NCBI GenBank assembly: GCA_030704615.1
Contig: CM060733.1
Location: forward strand, 25,420,001-25,484,000
DNA from: Takakia lepidozioides
Lineage: Eukaryota; Streptophyta; Takakiopsida; Takakiales; Takakiaceae
Reading direction: 5' to 3'
Length of the DNA: 64,000 nt
In this document: in pieces, positions 48,701 to 60,321 of the stretch
Numbering within the stretch: position 1 is the first letter of the stretch
Layout of the letters: each line of letters opens with the position of its first letter
Position numbers and translations under genes: made by a program
The notes under the pieces: model-generated
What the model was told of the DNA's origin: nothing
Databases searched by the model: none
The model's input: only the letters and a program-made list of their open reading frames with translations

Positions 48701-51565
48701 CGGTCTTCGGCACCAGTAGCTTCTCATTGTTGGCTGATGTACTGATCGTTGGTTTCCGCTCAATCACTTCAAAGATTTTGTAGGCAGCCATTTTTCCTTT
48801 ACTAAATGCAACGAAGTCGGGTGCTGCGAAGGTCAGAGCCCTGCGTGTGCAAAGTTACAATTTATAGATATTCAGCAATATACTTCTGGGTCGATGAGAT
48901 CAAACTCGTCAAATTGAATTCATTAAAATTTTAAGTTTGTCTGGAGAAAACATGAGTTCACAGCATGAGATCTCTCTCTAGCTGATTCTGAACGTGACTT
49001 CTGGAAGTATTTAGACAGACTCTGGCCATGGTTTGGGCAATCGTTGCTAAGTTGGACAGATGACCCCAGCGGTGACTTAATCCTACCCAAAGTGGTCACA
49101 TGAAAGTAGTCTCTATTGCTGTAAGACAGTACTTACAATTTACTCGAGATCTTAAAGATATCTAGCAAGTGCTTGTACTTCTCTGGTGCGTGTAAACCTC
49201 TTTGAACAAGAATATTCGAGTTGAGCGAAACGACAGTACATTCGCAGGATGAACTCAAAAGAAGTCTATCCAGCTAAGTACTCTCCTCTCTATGATGACT
49301 GTAAACTTATGAATTTTCATCATGTAGCAACTAGAGTGAACCTTGGTGCATTGAAGAGGTTGAAAGTACTTACAAGCCCCCGTAAAGGATAGAGAGCAAG
49401 CAAATAATAACATGACCTCCAGAGCTCTTTCCTGAGTGCACCTGGATCCCACCATACCATATGCCCAACCCCCAGGAACAGTTGAACACAGCAGTCGACA
49501 AGCCTAAACCCAGCCCCTTTGCCAGGCTGCTCTGGGTACCTGCTCGTACAGCACCCTCAAGAGCCTTCGAAAAATCGAAGGCTGCCTTTTTCTCCCCAAC
49601 ATAAGAGTAGACTGTGCGTATTTGAGATACAGTCTGCATACATCCAGGCGGAATTCTTAGGTCATTTAGTTCAAGCCTTGAGATAGTAACTGCACGACAA
49701 GTCGAGGACAAGTCTACAGAAAAGAAACATTGTACATCATGTGTGCGTCAAGATTGATTTCTTCTTGATTGAGCTTGTCGACCTCGACGTACTTTCAACG
49801 TATGTATAAATCGACACTCCATGGATGAGCACTTAGAGGACGGTCCTGAAGCTTGACATTCCAAGAGTACATGTATGTATCTACCTGCTCGGCAACAACA
49901 GCGGCGTCCGTATATGCAGCCTGGCTCTTGGCGGTAAAGCCCACCATTTGTTGGTTGTAGGTGCCCTTCACGAAGAAAATTAGAGGGATTGTCACGAACA
50001 GGAGCAGGAGACCCAGCTGCCAGCAAAAATACACCCCTACCAATGCTGACGCAATGAAACAGCTGGAATTGCTGACACAGTGACCCACCTGAGTATCAAC
50101 ATGTCCGGAGTAATTGGTTAGATCATTTACAGTGAGTCACTCGCTGCACAAGACGAACAGTAACGTGCGACATCCAGTTTTAAAACCCTCAACATGCTCA
50201 CGACCTAGACTTCTAGAGCAGCACTTCATTACTAACTCGTTAGCACTTGGTTAAAAAATCCTTTTAACAGCACTTGTCCATGCCCCACAAGCTCTCTTTT
50301 CTAGTCCATAGCGTTTTGGCTTCGCATAAAGCAGTACACACATGTCCAATCTTCTATGAACAATTGATGGCAGCTCGCAACCCGCGAACAAGTGAGGGTG
50401 TGCTTGCTCTTATCTTGGACTAGCATCCTCAATGTTGATCAATCTGAGTAATCCGGCTATATGATTCTCTGGCTCAGAATTCATACCTTGTCACCAATGG
50501 CATCCTGCACGAGGTTCATTTCGTTGTTGATGATTCCCAGAATGCCTAATCTATTTGCATCCGTATCATAGTAGGCCACGTCCTGACTTAGAGCTGATTT
50601 CAAGAAACGCTTCCGAAGCACTGAGGTTTGCCTCTCTGCTGCATACACCCAGCACAGTACCTCTGCGCCCACATACGCCCAAGACAAATTATGAGGCAGA
50701 AGGTAAGTCCACGTGCAAGGACATGTATCACATGCCTGGCAGCACGATGTTTCTACACCTGGTTATGCTTCTTGCAATTCATCCAAACTCCAATGTCCTA
50801 GCTTACGTACAAGCTTAACTTCTTGATTTCTCTTGAAATGCTTGAGATTATGACCAGTACTTCCGAATTCTTCACAAGGATCACAAAGGAAGTTTTGAGC
50901 ACTTACGACCCCAAGAGGCAACAAAGAGGAATGGTGTTACGATGAAGAAAAGTAGACCGGCCTGCACCACATGTCATAATTGAAATGTTCAGAGGAACAA
51001 GCTTGAAATTTCCTTGGTCAAAATATCTTGTACGTTCAACTTGTTCAGAACTTAACTTCCATATGTAGTGATGGCAGGCCACCACTTCAGGATCTTGGTG
51101 CAATCGTTTCCGGTGCACGCATAAACTTGTTTAAAGACAGTTTAACGTTCCAAATTCAAACACTAGAACTGGAGTTTAGACAACCTTGACTAGAGGTTTG
51201 GTTCCTTTGGCCGGGTCACTTCCTGCTGAAAAAGTGTTTCCCAGGAGGATGAAGACCACGGGTATGATTGCTCCAAACACGGAAGCTCCAAGGCTCCCAC
51301 AAATCATTAAGAACATATCAAAGCCATCCGCCATGGACAAAAGCTTGGAGTAGGGGACCACGTGTGCAGGTGACCGAGCAGCTGCTTCCGGACTTGGTTT
51401 GGCAGCATCCAGATACACGTCCTTCACCTTCATGGGCGAGCTATCCTGCATGATTTGGGTGGCGTTCGACTCCGGGAGCGAAGTACAGTCATGCGAACTC
51501 TCATCGTTCCTTGACGGCGGCTCAGTCACGTTTTCTACATCCTGACAGCTCTTAACGGTTGCCAT
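42773..51565 (-). CDS. Complete ABCB (MDR/P-glycoprotein-type) ABC transporter
   Basis: Full transporters of this subfamily are plasma-membrane ATP-driven pumps for hydrophobic compounds, in plants including auxin and secondary metabolites; the substrate here is unknown. Fourteen exons join in frame (minus strand, high to low): 51565-51185, 50961-50907, 50662-50487, 50088-49885, 49633-49374, 48840-48518, 48137-47914, 47683-47518, 47292-47109, 46732-46203, 46008-45767, 44628-44404, 44209-43562 and 43129-42773. They total 3,975 bases, or 1,324 residues, the normal size. Order: TMD1, NBD1 (Walker [39 protein letters not shown]), linker, TMD2 ([20 protein letters not shown]), NBD2 ([37 protein letters not shown]). 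Both ATP sites look competent. The QMSGGQ/QLSGGQ pair and IGRTT resemble the Arabidopsis ABCB15 group. The second TMD1 exon (55 bases) is the least certain. It is tail-to-tail with ICL copy 2. Confidence 0.88.
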
Positions 51566-51972
51566 GGAAACCAGCAATCAGATCACAGCTTCTCAAGACA
51601 GCTGAATTATACGTGCACATCTATCTGCAGCTGTCCCCGAGTTCATAAACTGACACTGTCCAACACATGAGCCCAAGCAGCAGCCTGCACTAGCCAAGTC
51701 TGGGATGATCTTTCCAACCCACTTCTTCAAATCCTTAGACCTGCTTGCTGATCAGTTGGGTGTGAGCAGGTGATGCAGGCCGAGGAGAGACAAGTAGCTA
51801 TGGCTGTCCCTTTGAACTGCAGGCATGCTCAAAATACTAATTCTAAAAATGACCACAGCTTCCGAGTCGGGCAGCCTGTGAAAGTTGTTTCACTAGCAAG
51901 AATAGAAACACCGTCTGAACAATCTTCCCCTCCTAAATAAATAACGGTCCCAAAGCTTGGAAAGGGTTTTCC
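51566..51972 (-). promoter_or_regulatory. ABCB upstream region, shared with copy 1
   Basis: This is nearly identical to 19285-19683 apart from small indels (for example, a stretch CAGATTGGCGGG is missing here). It probably holds the promoter and leader. Similarity ends after GGAAAGGGTTTTCCTTAT, the duplication breakpoint. No TATA box stands out. Confidence 0.5.
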
Positions 51973-51989
51973 TTATCTAAGGTCCTAAA

Positions 51990-52115
51990 CATAGATGAAG
52001 AAAAGTAGAGGGCATCAAGAAGAAAGGATGGAACCAGAACCACGAGACCCACCAAAAGTGTAGGTATTTATCAATGTTGGGCGGATATATGATGAGAGCA
52101 GGATAGCAACCCGGA
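51990..52115 (+). repeat. Dispersed repeat, copy at 52 kb
   Basis: Partner of 28470-28610 (CATAGATGAAGAAAAGTAGAG to AGCAACCCGGATAT). It begins within 20 bases of the duplication breakpoint. Confidence 0.75.
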
Positions 52116-52149
52116 TATCAAGCTGGTATCAGACCCTAAACCTAACCGG

Positions 52150-52518
52150 TGGATATGAAAATGTGAATGAAATAACCTATACCCAGTGTAATTACCGGCA
52201 GATATCCTGCCAATACCCATCTATTTACAGCAGATATCTGCTGTAAAATTAATAACCCTGGTATATGTTCTATCTCCGAGAACAAGACGGATTAACACAA
52301 TTGCCACCTAGAAGCCAATCAAAATTCAAGTGGGCCTTGGTCTTGGAGTTGCGATTTTTCCTATGCCTCCTTTTGGTTGATATCTCTTTTTTCGTGTGCG
52401 ATTGAAGTAGAAGATTATAGGGGGAGAAGATTATACCACACCCGTCAAGGTAGCAGGATTTGAACCCAGAATCATTTGGGTGGCACTAAGTGCTCTATCG
52501 AACTGAGCTACCGACTGG
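52150..52518 (-). mobile_element. tRNA-derived SINE-like element
   Basis: The minus-strand head at about 52518-52455 has A box TAGCTCAGTTCGATAGAGC and a full B box GGGTTCAAATCC. The body down to about 52150 matches the element at 29125-29415 (TACCGGCAG, CTGTAAAATTAATAACC on the plus strand). The acceptor ends do not pair, so a functional tRNA is unlikely. Confidence 0.6.
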
Positions 52519-52789
52519 CACGGTCCTGGAGTTGAAATTGAAAGAACATCCATCCCCTCATATCCAGAAATTTATTAAAAAAACAAAAAATTATTAACGG
52601 GTCGGACCCAGGTCCCATATATCCACCCAACACACATGACTCGAGAAGCATGAGACGTAGCAAACTAATAAAAGGACAAGCTACAGCAGCTTACCCTCCA
52701 GAATCGGCAGCAGCTTGCCCATTCCATAATAGGTACATAATGATCATAATATAGTGAGTTCAAAGACATATATACAGTTAAATGTTGCA

Positions 52790-53930
52790 TTCGTGTCTTT
52801 TATGCTTGATTCCGCTGCTCTTACATAGTATATGATTCACCGGTCCGTTGTTCCTTGGTCTCTTCATGGTTCATGCCTACCTTTCTTGGGTCGATCAGTG
52901 CCAACCTTTGCTGTCTGTCATGCAAGTTTTACCCTGACTTCTGGCACTTGCTGCTTGTTTCACGCCAAGGGTTCGTACTTTGCCTTCGTGTGTGTTTTTG
53001 CCTCTAATGCTCTATGATGGTTTTACATTTTTCCCTCCTTCATAAAATCTGATCTTTTCATTAAAATAATACAAATAAAAAATATATAATGTTTATTACT
53101 AGGCAAGAGAACCGACATTGCATAGCAAAACAAGGACAAAGGGGTGGGCTGTCCTATGTGCATCTCTTTCCAGGTCTGCCGAACGGCGACGGAGGGAACT
53201 TATGAAAGACTTCGAACTCTCATGGGATAAGGGTGGCATCCTCAGCACCTGCACTTTAGACACACACTGTCACTGGCAAGAATATAGCCTCCCCCCACAA
53301 GCGGCATGATGGTAAAGACGGAGACTCCAACCGGTGCCATCTTAGAGCTAGAGACTCCAAGCTGAAAACCCAACTCAGATTTAGCTGAAATAGTTTTTGT
53401 AGCTTCTAAGAGGCCCCACTATTCCTACTACTTCCTCCTAAGCTAAAGCCTATTCTCATACTCTACTTCCATCAGTGTTGTGACCACTCAGTGCCTCAAT
53501 AACCATTGTTTGACATCCCTTCATCACTTGCATTCTGCATCCCTTACCTGCTTACAGCACTCTCAGTGCTTTTCACACAGCACTAGAGTCGTTTCTCTTG
53601 TAGCAACCTCTGATGTTTTTGCTAACGGTACGTTGTTTTATGAACTATTGGTCATAAGGTAGTCTCCCCAAAGTAAGCCTCCATGGTGGTTATTTTTTCC
53701 ATGTTTAATGTACTGGGCTCCATCCCTTTCAAAGAAAAACAAACAAAGAAGACAAGTGGAATAAAAAGTAACCCAAAGAACTTGATGCGAGAAAAAATGG
53801 CTTGATAACAAGCATAGAAGACCATCATATAGCAAAGTCGGGACTCAGACCACTATTAAGGAAAAAACAGAAGCAATATATATTTATATATATGAATGAG
53901 ATAATAAATTCCAATGAACTTGTTGTTTGG
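52790..53930 (+). repeat. Dispersed repeat block (copy of 29.9-30.4 and 61.1-62.3 kb)
   Basis: The first half matches 29860-30440. The second half, from about 53190 (GGAGGGAACTTATGAAAGACTT) to about 53930 (ATGAACTTGTTGTTTGGATA), matches 61095-61735 followed by 62246-62320. No coding frame is conserved between the copies. Confidence 0.75.
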
Positions 53931-54399
53931 ATAGTGAAATCATTCAACGACGCTCCCAATTGGCATAACACTTTTGGCAATACAATACATACTGGGTTGT
54001 AGCAAGGAGCTGTCCATGGCGAGGACGCGGGACCTGCTACAACTATTAGGCTATGGATAGAGAAGTAAGGGCCAGGTAGGCTAGGAAATGGACGAATCTT
54101 TCAAATCTCCTCTAGGTTTGCAATCATATTGAGGATCATCTAGCCAATTTTTCATCACCATAACCACCCTGTCAAGATTCTCAACTTGCAATGACAACAA
54201 CGGGGTTCTGTAAGAACACCTACAATACTAAAACTCGTTCAGTCTCAATTTGAGATAACCCAAGGATATCAAAGATTTGTTTGACAAGATATGCAACATT
54301 GGGAAATTGTTCCTCATGATCGCGCCATCCTAAGAGGGGATCTGTTGCAGCAGTTAAATAAACCCCTAATTGCCGAATTAATGCGAGTTCACCCTTCAT

Positions 54400-54880
54400 A
54401 TTACAGCACTTGCTTCTTCGTTTGATGTTCCCACACCAAAGGTATTGTTGTCCTCAATATATGTTTCAAGATAGAAAACTACTTGAGACTCATATGTAGC
54501 TGGGTTTAGCCGCATATAACCATATTTAGCAAAGGCAAGAGACACTTTTGGTCATAGTCCTGAACAATTGAACAGCAGCGGCCCACATAATGTCATAATT
54601 CGACACAGGTCTCGGCCCCTTGAAACGAGGATCCAACATAAGTGCAAACATGTTATATGTGTCATGCGTGCATCAAAGCATTGCAGAAATGCAAGGAAAT
54701 GCAGTAGGAGAAGCTCTGATTCGAACACATCTGGCAGTTGTGTTTCCTTGTCAAACTTAAACATCTTCCTTTGCATGATAACTGATATATTGGATATGGC
54801 CACATTGAGTGTATCAAAAAGTAACCAATGACCTTGGGATTGATTTGTCACACAAGCAGTCACAACAAATTTGAAGGAAC
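54400..54880 (-). pseudogene. Degraded coding stretch, family unknown
   Basis: From about 54880 down, the minus strand reads FKFVVTACVTNQSQGHWLLF and on to DVFESELLLLHFL. A further open run near 54545-54420 reads FAKYGYMRLNPATYESQVVFY then NTFGVGTSNEEASAV before a stop. A frameshift or stop separates them near 54555. The composition is protein-like, but I recognise no domain. It is probably a remnant of a transposon or of a dead gene. Confidence 0.3.
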
Positions 54881-54959
54881 TTGTGACAACCTCTACAACA
54901 GCCCGGGGCTTAAGAACTTTTTATTGAAGAGTCAGACTTTGTCGACCATACATTACAAC

Positions 54960-55400
54960 AGATGAGCGTTTTTGTGACTGTACATATGACTATATTTTCA
55001 GTCATATATGCATTCATGACTACATCACTCTGTAGTGAAAAAAATCATGTCATAGCGACCATCCTGTATGACTGCGTTGTGCAAGTCATAGCCGTGACTG
55101 CTTGCGTGGCACCTGGAGTCATGCTGCAGGGAGCGATGTAGTCACAATTATATGACTAACTATATGATTACATGTCTACAACGTATATGACTCCATGGAG
55201 AGGCGTCAGAGGGACACATGTAGCACTCCGGATATGACACGTGTCCACATTGACAACATATATGACCTACACGTAGGAAAGAATATCGTATCATGTAATG
55301 TCATGATGCCATGATGTAGTCAAGAGTATATAACTTCATGACTATATTATATGACTACATGTCCACAATATAAATGACACGTGTCATAAAGAGGTTTTTT
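54960..55400. repeat. Cluster of ATGACT/AGTCAT motifs
   Basis: Within about 430 bases the hexamers ATGACT and AGTCAT and one-base variants such as ATGACA and GTGACT occur more than fifteen times in both orientations. The tract also holds ACTACAT and ACGTGTC repeats and a short palindrome (CACTCTGTAGTG) near 55025. Such subterminal motif clusters are typical of DNA-transposon ends. The borders are not defined. Confidence 0.5.
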
Positions 55401-57000
55401 TAATAATGTTTTTAATTTAATAAATTAAATTATAAAATTACAAAATTTAGATTATTAATTGATTTAAATTCTTCATTATGTTTTTGGAAAAATAGAATGG
55501 AAGCCACTGTTGTCCTACATACCACAAGGAGAAACAAAGTTGACACGTACAGAGGAGTACCAGCCCTGTAAATAATATTACAAAATTCCAAATTGGACAA
55601 GCATCCCCACAGATGCCTCAAAGTCTAAGGCGTAGCAAAAATTAAGCAAACCCACACAAGGGATTAGTACTACTACAGTTCTGGTACTACGAAAATGAAG
55701 GACTCTATTTACAACTACCGAGTGCAATATTCCTTACAACTGCATTTGGCTAACAACTTCGAAACGAACTTGGTGGGGTAGTGTGACAATCACCACACAC
55801 CCGAAGATTCTTCATAAGATAGAAAGACATCTCTGCAGGGGTCTTGCTCATCAGCCCAAAACCTCGATTGTCCCACCATTGACTGGGGTCAGAAAAGTAT
55901 TCATTCCACAACTTCTCCTCGTCTCAGTTACGTGTTTATGGATACTTTCATGTTGTCACATTGGCCGCATCATGTCAAAGTCACTCCAAACTATCAAATG
56001 TTCACTCAACTAGCTAACTTGCAGAATTCAACATGAAAATTTAGGGCCGATTCTGATAAGAGGGAAAAACAAGGTGAAATGTGTTGAAGAAGGTGCCTTA
56101 ATTTAGGGACGACTCTGATAGCAGAGAAAAACAGGGTGAAATATGTTGAAGAAGGTACCTTCATTAGCAGTGCCTTGTTCTATCAATTGTGTTGTTGCCG
56201 CCGTTGTTTCCAGTTGACCATCTACCCACGATGTTCAACCATGCAACTACTCTCTAGCCTGTCATGTCATTGGCGCATTCAAACAAAAATTGGGTGGCAT
56301 GCTCCAAGATCCCTGCCGAGCATGATTCATACACATCAATGGCTGGAGAGACATCTCCTAGACACTACTTGTCTCTGCACAATCATTTTGCTATGTGGTT
56401 ACATTTTCAGGGCATCGAACAGAGGAAACTGTAAAACTTTCTTGAGCACAGTTTGTAGTCTGGTTAGCTTATCAGGCATATTGCCCGGATCTCCAGGTTG
56501 CAATCGGGCTTTTGTTTGATCAATTTGGTGGGTAAGGGTCACAGCAAAGAAAACTGGTTATGACTCTTTTCAAGGCACACATATTTCAGTGACAATCCCT
56601 ACAATACCTGAAAGCTAATGCCGGCAGTTCCACTCCACGTAAATGGTGGCTGTAATCTACACCCGCCATCAGCCTACCTATCATTACCCCGCCATGCAGT
56701 GGACCTGATGCCTAGGTCTCTCTACAAATGTCATGCACTATTGTTCCTGGACTTCGAGAATTCTGCACCCACCAACCACCAAATCTTCAAGAGAGCTCCC
56801 CAAACCAAACCTACCAAGAAGAATTATACTTAGTCATTTTGTTTGTTGTGGTGACCAAAATGAACCTGTTCTTGAAGTGTAAGGCCATGACAAACCGTGC
56901 CTAGGGGGTGCACCACAACAAACCTGTACAAGCCACGTGAGTGCACGAGAGGGGGTATTTCTAACCCCCCCCCCCCCCACCATGTACAACATTATACATA
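55400..57000. repeat. Repeat-derived stretch without genes
   Basis: Around 55930-56215 the boxes seen at 25.6-26.4 kb recur: TTAGGGCCGATTCTGATAAG, then GGTGAAATGTGTTGAAGAAG (twice, at about 56040 and 56100), then GTGCCTTGTTCTATCAATTG and GACCATCTACCCA. A poly-C tract lies at about 56968-56981. No supported gene was found. Confidence 0.5.
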
Positions 57001-57295
57001 CATAGGGGGGTAATCAATACCTTAAATATAAGTCTACAGCAAAGGGCTAGCATGATTAAGAGGGTTGCGTAGTGGTAAGCATCACCAATGTCTCCACACC
57101 TATCATGGGTCCAAAGCACGATGGAATCTTGAATTTTTCAAAAACTTCGAAAATGCTTATAATTCACAACACAAAGTTGAACTCAAGACCACCTGCACAC
57201 CACGACTACCTAGGCTACTCCATGATTCTTGGAACAATTGTAATGTTTAACAGTAATATACAAGAAAGACAGTTTGTTTTGTTTTGTATCATCAT

Positions 57296-57715
57296 TGAGA
57301 TCTCCTAAACCGCGGGGCCCCAGCCTTGGTGTTTGGTACCATTTTGAAAGCCCTCGATGAGGAGGGTGCATTGGCTTGGTCTCATAATTTTGCGACTTAC
57401 GGTGTGAGAGATATGAAATTTCAAGTACTTTTGGTCTTTGGAAACTCGCGAAAAATAGCAAAGTGGGCTTTCTTGCAACAATGATTGGCCCTTCATTTGT
57501 CATTTGAGCACGGGGACATAAATGTAAATTGTTTTTTTAAGGAAAAAATAAAAAAAATAAAAATATGACGCCTTCAAATATGGCATGAACACAATATTGT
57601 TTGTAGGGTTCTTGAGATCTCCCAAACCAGCCACGATTTTGGTACCGTTGGAAAGCCCTCAATGAGTAAGGATGGACCGACTTGGTTTCATAAAATTTGG
57701 ATCTACAGGTCGAGG
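57296..57715 (+). repeat. Imperfect direct repeat of ~110 bp
   Basis: Segments 57296-57410 and 57612-57715 share GAGATCTCC(T/C)(A/C)AACC, TTTTGGTACC-like, GAAAGCCCTC(G/A)ATGAG and ACTTGGT(C/T)TCATAA blocks. Between and after them are A/T-rich sequences with GGGGGGTA runs. No coding potential was seen. Confidence 0.6.
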
Positions 57716-58149
57716 TCTATTTTTAAATGAATAAATTTGATATAATATAAAAACATACATATACATATTTGAGGGTATTTTTTAATGATTGAAAAGAAGA
57801 ATATACATACAGAAGGGGGGTACGTCTTAAAAATTGTAAATTTTTGTATATTTACAAGAGAGGGTTTTATAATCTTCAAAAAGTATGTACAAAGGGGGTA
57901 TAAATTATCCAAGGACCAATATACATGGGATTTTTTTATTAGCCGGCGAACACACGTGATACGCAAATATTGTAAGCTTTAATGCATTGTTAATACTGAA
58001 TTTTTTTTTCATATTTATTAATTAGTTATAATGATGTAACAGATGTCCAGATTTCATCATTTTGTCCATATTTACTTAAAATGGTGTTAAATCTAGATGT
58101 CTTCAGTTTGGGGTCCACTGATTTAGGCCGCACTCCCATCCTTCAACAT

Positions 58150-60320
58150 GACATTGTTATCGAATCCTATCAAATAATTTGCTTGCCGAGAAAGTGTCAA
58201 GGAACGTGCTATAGTCCAAGAGGAAGTCCAGAAGATGCTAGATGCTGGTGTGATTAAGCCATCAGTTTCTCCTTGGGCTAGTCCAATTGTCCTGGTTGGA
58301 AAGAAAGATGGCACCACCCGCTTTTGTGTTGACTTCAAGAAACTGAATGACATCACCAAGAATGATGCCTACCCACTACCTAGGATCAATGAGACCTTGG
58401 ATCAATTGCATGGTGCTACAATTTTCTCCTCTATTGATCTTGCATCTGGTTTTCGGCAAGTTCCTCTCACTAAAGCAGCCAAGGAAAAAACCTCATTTGT
58501 GTGTCGCATGGGTAAATACCAATATGAGACCATGCCATTTGGTTTGTGCAATGTTATCTCCACCTTCCAACGCCTCATGGACATTGTCTTGGGTAATCTT
58601 CGCTGGGAATGTGCCTTAATTTATGTAGATGATATCAATGTGTACTCAGCCTTGATGCCCACTTGACTGACCTGCAGCGTATTTTCAGCAAATTGCGCAC
58701 TGGAGGACTCAAAGTGAAGCCAAAGAAGTGTGAGCTGTTCATGCTTGAGTTGCACTTTCTTGGTCATATCATCTCCAAGGATGGTTTGCTTCCTGATCCT
58801 ACCAAGCTTGAGTCTGTTTGGGGCTTTCCTATTCCCAATGATAAACATTGTATTAAATCCTTTCTTGGTCTGGCTTTCTACTATAGGCGATTCATAAAAA
58901 ACTTTCCCAAGCTTGCTCACCCTCTAACCAAGATATTGTGCAAGGATGTCAAATTTGAATGAACCTTCTCCCAACAAGCTGCCTTTGACACCCTACGCAA
59001 GGCTTTGTGTTCAGCTCATATCCTGATGTTTCCCAACTTTGAATTATATTTCTTGCTTTAGACTGATGCATCAGATATTGCCATTTCTGCAATCTTGTGT
59101 CAAGTTTTAGAAGGCAAGGAGCATGTGATAGCTTATGCATCTCGCTGTCTTGATTGTCATGAACAGAACTATTCCATATCGACAAGGAGGGTCTGGCCCT
59201 AGTGTTTGGTGTGAAACATTTCAGGCAATATTTACATGGTAGCCGGTTTGTGGTAGAGATTGATTATCTTCCAATTAAGGCTCTTGTTAAGCCAAGGGAA
59301 CTTCATGGCAGATTTGTTAGATGGGCTATGGAATTTGATATAGATATAGTCTACAAGAAGGGCAAGGAGAACATAAATACTGATGTACTTACACGGGTTG
59401 ATCCTCCTGTCAGCAGGCCTATGCTCACCTTGGATGACCTTATTGCTGCTGATGCAGCCCCTCCTCCTGATGCAGCTCAGCACCCCTTGGCCTTGGATTC
59501 ATATGGCATATGGCTGCTTGGGGCTGGTCTAGCCTTCTTGATGATCCTGGTTGATTTAATCGTGTGTTAGTGTGTGTGGTGGATCTATCGCTTAGAGAGA
59601 ATTCAGATGGTTTGGTAGAAGTTCTTTATTGTGTTTCAGCTCATCTCTTCCATAGGCCCTCGAGTATGTTGTAATTCAGCTGCTGCACTCCGGTGTGACT
59701 ATTGGCTTGAACCTCAAGGCCTGATTTGGCTGTCCTTGAGTAGTAATAAATGAGGTGAAGATATCCCTGGCTAGAGATCATAGGTGCAGGCACTCCAGAC
59801 CACCTTCTCTAAAGCCCATTGTCTACCTCTTAATCACACCGCCGTGCATGCCAGCACCAAGAAGACTTCATTTTGAGTTGTTGTATGGTCGCAAGTATGT
59901 TTCTCCTTTGCATTCTACCCCTCTTATCTGTATTGTTGCTGATCCGGTTGATCTTGACACCTTTGTTGAGGATCTTCATGCTCGGCATGTGGTGTCTATC
60001 CATGATGCCAAAACGAACATTGGTAAGGCTCAGCTAACCCAGACCCGTAATTTTAACAAGCGTGTCAAGTATTCTAACTTGTTTCAGGTGGGACAGATCG
60101 TGTGCATTTGATTACAGCATGGCAAACATGCATGCAAATCTAAACTCAAGATCGACAGTCCATACTTGATCTATCAGATTTTACGTGGGCGACGTGCTCT
60201 CCTTCTTCCACAAGGCTCCAATACTGAAGTACGGGATAAGCCTGTTTCCTTGACGGACTTGGTGCATTCTGAGCTAGTTTTTTATCTTACATGTATCAAT
60301 GTGGAGGGGCGCACGGTGGG
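58150..60320 (+). mobile_element. Ty3/gypsy retrotransposon, degraded pol
   Basis: The order is that of a gypsy pol. Reverse transcriptase: LDAGVIKPSVSPWASPIVLV, FCVDFKKLNDITKNDAYPLP, FSSIDLASGFRQV, and YVDD at about 58623-58634. The frame stops at 58664-58666, then continues with GGLKVKPKKCELF and FLGLAFYYRRFIKNFPKL. RNase H (TDASDIAISAILCQV and AYASRCLDCHEQNY) runs from about 58975, with TGA near 58961 and TAG near 59060. KPRELHGRFVRWAMEFD follows to 59570. Most of the integrase is missing. Its C-terminal part (PAPRRLHFELLYGRKYVSPLHS to RNFNKRVKYSNLFQVGQIV, then a chromo-like/CTD tail) is at 59755-60320. Gag, protease and the 5' LTR are absent. It cannot move by itself. Confidence 0.85.
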
Positions 60321-60321
60321 G

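Noticed and set aside
52450-52520. Functional tRNA gene
   Set aside because: The A and B boxes are good, but the acceptor and T stems do not pair, and the sequence continues into a repeated SINE-like body.
57062-57120. Possible SINE head (GCGTAGTGGTAAGC)
   Set aside because: The B box is too degenerate (GGTCCAAAGC) and no body or tail is recognisable.
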